Under the pieces are notes generated by a model. It did not search any database and was not told the origin of the DNA. It saw nothing but the letters and a program-made list of their open reading frames with translations. The position numbers were made by a program, and so were the translations under genes. Below, piece after piece: positions 57,286 to 64,000 of a DNA stretch of 64,000 nucleotides. Within the stretch, counting starts at the first letter, position 1, and each line of letters begins with the position of its first letter. This DNA is from Kitagawia praeruptora (taxonomy: Eukaryota; Streptophyta; Magnoliopsida; Apiales; Apiaceae), in NCBI GenBank assembly GCA_037693485.1, contig CM075346.1, positions 48,592,001-48,656,000 of the forward strand, in the 5' to 3' direction.

Positions 57286-57880
57286 CATCAAAGAAATAAA
57301 GAAGATTAAAAACATAAAGGATAAAAGCTGTAATTTTCCTGTGTAATGACAAAAAAGGGTATCAAATAAATAAAGAAGATTAAAAAAATGAAGGGTAAAA
57401 GCAGTAATTTTTAAAATGCAATACTAGCAGACATTAAGAATATATTGATATTGATAACTTTTATTATTAATATCACAATCTTAATATTAAAAATTAATTA
57501 ACACTTAATTAATTAATTAATAAAAAATTACAGGAATGTGATTTCTTAAATCAAGCAGTAACAAAAATTACCAGATGGTTATGGGGTCCTTGTACAATTC
57601 AATTTCATAATATTCACATGCATGATTATTTTATGAATTTTAATTAAAAAAACTTATAAAAATTCATAACAAATAATCTACACATCGCAAAATTATGAAA
57701 AAAATACCCAGATCATCCACAACACTTGTAGAACCCAAATCAGTGGTCAAAATCTCATGCAAATATTATTTCGAATTAATTCATAATTAAATCTAAATAA
57801 ACTTGAAAAAATCATAATAAATCCATACATGCATTAAAAAATCTGAATTTTTTTATATGAATCTATATATGCAGAACCTG
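57286..57880 (-). other. Leader of element D, primer-site-proximal part
   Basis: No gene is present. Two more copies of the dispersed AAAGAAGATTAAAAA repeat lie at about 57290-57405. From about 57410 the sequence is probably the original D leader, AT-rich and continuous with the primer site. Confidence 0.5.
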
Positions 57881-57892
57881 TCTCTGATGCCA
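57881..57892 (-). other. Primer binding site of element D
   Basis: The minus strand reads TGGCATCAGAGA next to the LTR end. It resembles the tRNA-Met site TGGTATCAGAGC with two changes. It may be a decayed or variant site. Confidence 0.75.
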
Positions 57893-57893
57893 T

Positions 57894-59446
57894 TGAAGGA
57901 ATTTACGGACGAGCGGAAGCGCGATATAAAATTTATTTCCGTAAAAACCATGTATCGGGCATATAGAAAAGCATATAAAAACGAAAGACCGGAGGAATCG
58001 AAACCTTACCTTGAAAATTCGAAGATGGTGTCAAGATGGTTGCTAGCAGTTGCTTCTCAGAGTGTGAAGCACTCTACCGGTATCCACCAAGAATAATCTT
58101 CGATGAAACCTTTTATAAAACAAGCTTTTATAAAAATGGTGTCTTGTTCTTTTGAGAGAGAGAGATGAAGAAGAAGAGAGGTGGCAACTAGGTTTTCACA
58201 AAACCACTTTTTCATGCTAAACACCTCTCATCTCTTTCTATTTATAGGGCACATGTAGGTTTTTATTATAATTAATATATCATATATATTATTATAAATC
58301 CCACAAAATGTTTAAATAATAATTAAACTATTTTAATCATTATTAAAAATAACTTGCTCTCTCAAAATACCTTCATCAATAAATTAATCTTTTTATGGTG
58401 TGACCCTGTAGGTTCAATATTAAGCCGGTAGTAGAAATAAATAATAATAAACTTTTATTTATTATTTATATGAATTCTAAAATTCATTAAATATAGTTAA
58501 CTGAATAATTATATTTATTCTACATCGTGAGTGATGCTTCTCAACATATCGCGACTATCCAGATAATATGAATTCACTGCTTAGAATACCAAGAACCTGT
58601 CAGTGCTAGTTACCGTACAATCAATTCCTTCTACCCTACAATATCCCGATTAAATACAAGGCATGGATCTCGTGTCAAGCCTATCAAATTTAATCATATA
58701 ATTTCTTATTCATAATGCAAAGTTCATATTAATACAAATTAGAAACTCCTTTCTAATTTCATATACTCTGGCCAGAGATTCCAGAACTCGCATACTAAGA
58801 ATAACATAGGACATTCACTTCTTTACTAGAAGGGGTAGATCCTTTATTGACCATTAACTATCTCCATACATAAATCCCTATGCCCAGAATAGACCTAATG
58901 GATGTCCTTGAGACTAAGGACTAAACCAAAGCACAGTTCATTATATACAAGATTACTTTAACGATCTCAAGTCTAAGGACACTTGTACAACTATCACTCT
59001 GTGAACAACTATCGACACGTGAGTAAACTCCATTAGTTGTTCAACTTATCGAGTCATGTTCAGTGAACTTATTCCTTAATAAGCACCTACATACTAGCTA
59101 TAGTGTCACCACACAAATGCCTATGAGAACAGACATCCTTCTGAAAGGAGCAAGCATAGTATGTACCAATCTTTGCGGATTCACTAACTTCCGATTAGTT
59201 ATCCTATGATCAGGAACTGTTTAAGTCTAGAGTTATCATCTTCTAGATCTCACTATTATAATCTCATTATAATTCTAGAAGCTTTACTTTAAACCATGGA
59301 ATATCTTATTTAAAACACTTTAAATAGATAAGGCCCGTAATAAAAACAAATAAGTCTTTTATTAATATTAATGAAATCAAATAAGTGTACAAGAAAGTTC
59401 TTCCTAAATCATCATACATGATTGGATTTTAGGACAAACTCTTTCA
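57894..59446 (-). repeat. 5' LTR of element D (1553 bp)
   Basis: Pairs with 38879-40433 at about 99% identity and carries the TATA-like box at 58238-58247 on the minus strand. The target duplication GTATC follows at 59447-59451. Confidence 0.95.
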
Positions 59447-59451
59447 GTATC

Positions 59452-60030
59452 AACTATAACAATTCGGGACCATAGAAAAAAACACGAACCAAATCACTGT
59501 AAACATCACATAATCAAAGAACCCAACTAAATTTCATCATAAGCTAATTAATTTACTCAAAGGACAAGGAAATTCCAAACTCCTCTTTCGGTTTCCACTT
59601 ACACGCACCAGCACACACGGCCACTTTCATGACCAACACCAACACAGCAGCAAAGCATTAAGTTAACCACATACACAAAGCTCGGCAGGTATACACAGAC
59701 TGCAGTACATACACATTCTAATACCAAGTTCGAAATCCACACCCCCGAAAGAAAAACAGAATCGTAGGGAACTCATAAGCTCACCACAACTCACACACTG
59801 TGATACACTCACACACATACATCACCTCCCATTTATCTCCCCTAACACCTCATATCCACCTTCCTTGCCTCCTCTAATTCGCACAGTCCCAAACCCACTC
59901 ACACAGACACATACTCGAATACACACATAGTTGATATACACACACCCCAACGCGCACACAGGGGTTTCACACACATATACTTGGCACCCAGCTGCTGCAA
60001 CACACAAACAACAACACACTCGCGTATACA
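59452..60030. other. Unassigned flank of element D, AC-rich
   Basis: This continues the sequence interrupted by D. From about 59560 the plus strand is rich in CACACA and ACACTCAC runs. No frame is convincing, and minus-strand Val/Cys-rich frames come from the repeat. It could be part of an old LTR. Confidence 0.45.
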
Positions 60031-61455
60031 TAAAGAAGCTTTAATAACGGATGAACATCAGAGATCCTAGCTACTTGAATCACCATGCATCCCGCTCTCA
60101 CGATCTACGCTCTACCAGTATCCACACGAATGCTTGATCTTCGAAGGAGCGATGTACTAGCATCCGAAAACTGATTTCTCTCCATCTCCATCTTCTCTCT
60201 CAAACGGCTAGGGTTTTTTCTAAAACGTCTAACCCTAATTTGAGACTTTAAGATGTTTATATAGAGAGATAAATCAGTATTCCATGGCCCAATCATATTG
60301 GCCTTTACTCAAATTCGAATTCTTAATTAAATAATTAATTAAGTTACACTTAATTAATATTCTAAAATAATTCAAATTCTAATAATTAGTAAATTCGAAT
60401 ATCTATTTAATCAATTAATTAAGTTTGACTTAATTAATATCATAAATAGATTCAAATTAATATTAAATTTAAATTCATAATTTAAATCAATTCTCCTTCA
60501 AGCATTCTTAGTGTGTGACCCTGTAGGTAATCATTACGTTGGCAATAATTTTATGATTCAATATAAAATTATAAACAATGAGCGGCATCTAGTAATACAT
60601 CATTGCTACCTAAGTAATAATAATAAATTGGTGATTCGATTAAACCTTTCGTGACTAATGTTCCTATGTAATATAATCCCTTTAACCAAATATTATAGAT
60701 TAAACTAAAGGCATGTTTTTAGTCATCCTCTTCAACATTTAATCCGGGTTTTCTTGATCAATGAGTAGACTATTAAAACAAATCAATATTTGAGCATGGC
60801 CATGCATTTTCATAGTCTCACTCAATCAAGAGGCCAATAATATCTCTCCTAATAATAGGAGGGTTAAATCCTATATCTATCATTCATATTTCTCATACGA
60901 CTCATAATATACCCGATGTCCACTTTTATCATCACCCGGTCAAAGGTAACTTTTAATGTAGTCAATGTATATTAATCCTCGTATAGAAATATAATGATCT
61001 CAAGTCTAAGGATCATTACACCATTATCACTGTGAGTCTTTCTAATGACATTATCAACATGTAGAATCTCACCGTGGGTCAATCCAGTGCCATGTATAAT
61101 ATTACATGCACCTATGTTCTTGACTTTAGTATCACTATACCTATGACCAATGAGATGTGGTCATCAGTCAACAAACATACTAATCTTTATGCATTATAAT
61201 TTTCCCATATGAATAATGCTCGATTAGGGATATTTAGGAATATAAACAATATTCATATAATCTCATTTTTAAGTCACATACTTAAAGATATAGAATACAT
61301 GTTACATATTCCAAGGACCTTTATTGTTCTAATATTTATATCGCAGTAAATAAAGACATAATAAATTAATGTAGAATAATCGATATAACATAATCTTTGA
61401 ATAACAAAATAGTCTATCCTAGAAGCACAACTAAATTGTCTCTAGGGCACTAATA
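60031..61455 (-). repeat. Diverged LTR of the D type (G), probably a solo LTR or fragment
   Basis: Blocks match the D LTR in the same order and orientation: GCTCTACCAGTATCCAC, GTGTGACCCTGTAGG, GATCTCAAGTCTAAGGA. On the minus strand it starts near 61455 with TATTAGTGCCCTAGAGAC. The first dinucleotide TA is probably a mutated TG. A TATA-like TATATAAA on the minus strand lies near 60257. No primer site, polypurine tract or coding region adjoins it. The left border is approximate. CTATC at 61456-61460 could be a target duplication, but its partner was not found. Confidence 0.65.
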
Positions 61456-61461
61456 CTATCA

Positions 61462-62583
61462 AAATATCCAGATTATGTCTACAGGCTTGATAAAGCACTT
61501 TATGGACTTAAGCAGGCACCGAGAGTATGGTATGAGACACTAGCTCAATTTCTTCTAGAAAGTGGGTTTCACAGATGTACAATTGATAAAACTCTGTTCT
61601 ACTTTAAATCTGGTAGTGATCTGCTTTTGGTTCAAATATATGTTGATGACATAATTTTTGGGTCTACTAATGATAAACTCTGTAAAAAGTTTGCCAAGCT
61701 AATGCAGTCCAGGTATCAAATGAGTATGATGGGAGAGCTTAGTTATTTTCTAGGCCTACAGGTGAAGCAAACAGATGATGGGATTTTCATAAATCAAGCA
61801 AAATATACCAGGAATCTTCTCAAGAAATTTAGTATGCTTGATTTCTCATCTGCATCAACTCCCATGGCAACTGCAACTAAATTGGATAAGGATACAGGAG
61901 CATCAGTAGATATGACAAACAATAGAGGCATGATAGGGTCTCTTCTTTATCTGACAGCAAGTAGACCTGATATCATGTATGCAACTTGTCTCTGTGCAAG
62001 GTTTCAAGCTGATCCCAGAGAACCACATCTCACAGCTGTGAAAAGAATTTTTAAATATCTCAAGGGCACCATTACTTTAGGTCTATGGTATCCTAGAGAA
62101 TCAGATTTCAAGCTACTTGGTTACTCTGATGCAGACTTTGCAGGCTGTAAGATAGATAAAAAGAGCACCAGTGGAAGTTGTCAATTTCTGGGTGACAGAC
62201 TGGTTTCTTGGTACAGTAAGAAACAGAAATCAATTTCTACATCTACAGCTGAGGCAGAGTATATTGCTGCTGGTAGCTGTTGTGCACAGATTCTATGGAT
62301 GAAGAATCAGTTGCTGGATTATGGATTGAGGTACAATAAGATTCCTATTTACTGTGATAATCAAAGTGCTATTGCTATGACAGGTAATCCAGTACAACAT
62401 TCAATGACCAAGCACATCAGCATAAGGTATCACTTTATCAGAGAAGATGTAGAGGAAGGAAACATTGAGCTTCATTTTGTGTCTACTGACCAACAACTTG
62501 CAGACATCTTCACCAAGCCATTGAGTGAAGCTATATTTACAAGGCTGGTAAATGAACTTGGAATGGTCTCTGGTTTTGACTAG
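61462..62583 (+). pseudogene. pol: RT C-terminal half and RNase H of element E
   Basis: The frame is open for 373 codons from the break to the natural end (VSGFD then TAG) with no stop. It starts at YPDYVYRLDKALYGLKQAP and includes the YVDD site near 61640. RNase H follows with GYSDADFAG, STAEAEYIAAGSCC and CDNQSAIAM, then the C-terminal IFTKPLSEA. It is nearly identical to A but has AAG and CAG where A and B carry stops. It is a fragment with no start codon, so it is not a working gene, but it is the best-preserved RNase H in the window. Confidence 0.92.
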
Positions 62584-63544
62584 AGATACTGGTTAGACTC
62601 AAATTTCACTTATGTAATGCATTACTTCTGTTTTTGTGATGTGTTACATGCTATGTGAACTCAGTTTTTAAACTCTGCTATGTAAACTCTGTTCTATGAC
62701 TGTCAAACTCTGTTAGCATGTTTTGTCAGTCAAACACTGTTAACATGCTGGATAAACTCTGATTAATTCTGATAATGTTATTGTTTGAGATACTCACCAA
62801 TGAAGAAAATGTATGAAGCATGATTCTCAGTTATTAATCATGAATCTTTCTAAGTTATCTGTGATCTAATCTTAGACTATACAGAAATTCAACACAAGCA
62901 TGATACTGTTTCATATTTATAGCATCTCTTAGTTTATTTATCCTAAACTCTGAGTCTGTAAATATTGTGTGCATTACCTCTCATGAATAATTTCTGATAA
63001 TGATGACTCCTAAACTCTGTTAGTGATACTATGTTCCCAAAGAAATTCACATGGTACTTGATAATTCCTTGTTTGTGCTTGTGAAAATTTATAAACCTGA
63101 GATATGTCTCTGTTAATTTTGGTGAGTACTGAAGTATGCTTACACCTTGTGAGATTTTGAGCCTATCAGTGATTGATACATTTTATATCAATCAGATTTT
63201 ATTACTGTGTGCTGTTCATCAGTAAGTATGTTGCTCTAGAACTTGTTTTAAACCATTTTGAGACTGCATGGTATGTGTGTGCATGAAAATGATAAAGGCA
63301 CTAGGACTTACCACATTTAACCAAACATTGTAAATAAATTTTCAAACCCTTAGTGAACCCCTTTGAGCCTTTTTATTTTATTTTATTTTTTTAAAACTCT
63401 GATTTAAACTCTGATTGTTCAAGAACAATCTGATTTTATTTGGGGATTGATGTGCAAATAGTTGGGAATTTATTTGTAAAGGAAAGTTCATTTAGTGGAT
63501 AAAAAAAAGATATATATATACTGATTATCATATACAGTTATGTA
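62584..63544 (+). other. Post-pol spacer of element E
   Basis: Non-coding and alignable by eye to the reverse complement of the A spacer, including AAAGGAAAGTT and a (TA)n tract near 63510-63521. Word copies AAACTCTG occur at 62670, 62684, 62705 and 62754, with more to about 63420. Confidence 0.7.
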
Positions 63545-64000
63545 TGTAACGGTCCCAAAATCCGGGGTACAGATATGGGACCACTAACCATAAACAATAT
63601 TACACAACCCTGGTTATAATCAACATAAATAATAAAAACCCCTTAACCAAGATCGCTTACAGGTTATGGTATGAAACAAACTATCGAATTATAAATTTAC
63701 ATCCGTTCTCAGAATAAAATGTTATACAATTTTATGAATAAACATTACTATCTAACTACACCCAACCTGGACAATTTCAAATCCATTATCTGCAAAAGTT
63801 CATAACTCGAACGTCTCCTCACGCTGCTTATAGGGCAATACCACTGTCCACTAGGTTCTTTGAGTATCTCTAACTGGAGAAATAAACAGAAGCAAGAGTG
63901 AGCCAACAATGCTCAGCAAGTGTAATAGTGATGACAATTCAATAACAATGACAAGTCTGATTAACAAAGGGGTTTCATTTCACTTTATGAAGGAATCAGT
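63545..64000 (-). repeat. Start of another gypsy-type LTR (F)
   Basis: The sequence begins TGTAACGGTCCCAAAATCCG, the same style as the C LTR edge at 20981 (TGTAACACCCCCAGATCCG). It has similarly placed blocks further in, such as GCAAG.GTGAGC. By analogy with C it would be the 3' end of a minus-strand LTR. It runs off the window. Confidence 0.65.

Larger units (their letters stand above)
38879..59446 (-). mobile_element. Element D: Ty1/copia retrotransposon with a 14-kb leader (20.6 kb)
   Basis: LTRs at 38879-40433 and 57894-59446 differ at about 16 positions in 1553 bp. They are flanked by the 5-bp duplication GTATC (38874-38878 and 59447-59451). On the minus strand the order is 5' LTR, a primer site resembling tRNA-Met, a leader of about 14.4 kb, gag, protease, integrase, RT, RNase H, polypurine tract and 3' LTR. 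There is no env-like ORF. Sequence style of gag and RNase H (CFHCNKVGHWKRNC, SKIPYASIIGSIMYAM) suggests a Tork/Angela-like clade, but this is tentative. About 12 kb of the leader is Helitron and other repeat material. Without it D would be about 8.5 kb, a normal size. Confidence 0.93.
61461..63544 (+). mobile_element. Element E: 5'-truncated relative of element A
   Basis: The fragment starts abruptly inside RT and continues through RNase H into the spacer that follows pol in A. It lacks LTRs, gag, protease, integrase and the front of RT. The nucleotide word AAACTCTG occurs in its spacer as in A. It is interrupted on the right by the LTR at 63545. Its orientation is opposite to that of A. Confidence 0.9.

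Noticed and set aside
57857..58096. 79-codon frame at the D LTR edge (antisense frame at 38833-39108)
   Set aside because: It starts in the leader and runs across the primer site and LTR border, so it cannot be a conserved gene.
59822..60031. Cys/Val-rich minus-strand frame
   Set aside because: It comes from CA-rich low-complexity sequence and has no motif.

Overview
The window reads as transposon-packed intergenic DNA from a flowering plant with a large repeat-rich nuclear genome, probably a eudicot. It holds LTR retrotransposons with initiator-tRNA-Met primer sites, Sirevirus-type Ty1/copia elements with an extra env-like gene, Helitrons and a Stowaway-type MITE. I see no host gene, tRNA, rRNA or CRISPR array. 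The species cannot be named from this sequence alone.

Layout of the left half. Element C is a Ty3/gypsy-like element on the minus strand, from before base 1 to 38526. Its 3' LTR is 1-2841 (cut by the window edge). Its decayed interior is 2842-4688 plus 17095-20980. Its long 5' LTR (about 4.58 kb) is 20981-22016 plus 34987-38526. Two Sirevirus-type copia elements sit inside C. Element A (minus, 4689-17089, target duplication GGAAG) lies in C's interior. Element B (plus, 22017-34981, target duplication TCCCC) lies in C's 5' LTR. LTR pairs compared by eye differ by about 2.0% (C), 2.8% (A) and 0.4% (B), so B is the latest arrival.

Layout of the right half. Element D is a copia element on the minus strand, 38879-59446, target duplication GTATC, LTRs about 1% different. 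It has a broken gag-pol and an unusual 14.4-kb leader. That leader contains about 12 kb of Helitrons, a MITE, a foldback element and tandem duplications (about 45.3-57.4 kb). After D come a diverged LTR of D's type (G, about 60.03-61.46 kb), a 5'-truncated relative of A on the plus strand (E, 61461-63544) and the first 456 bp of another gypsy LTR (F, 63545-64000).

How the genes work together. In A, B and D, gag would build the particle and pol (protease, integrase, reverse transcriptase, RNase H) would copy and insert the element. All three gag-pol regions are broken. The only long intact gene is B's 1495-residue env-like ORF (29334-33821).

The most interesting signals are these. B carries a short word, TCAACGGATA or its complement, in LTRs, gag, pol, spacer and env-like ORF, in both orientations and different reading frames; A and E carry a different word, CAGAGTTT. 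D's leader RNA has three consecutive hairpins with a GCATT/AATGC core. A composite Helitron insertion and a MITE each have an unoccupied paralogous site inside the same window. A 1.9-kb foldback contains GGCCCC-type palindromes.
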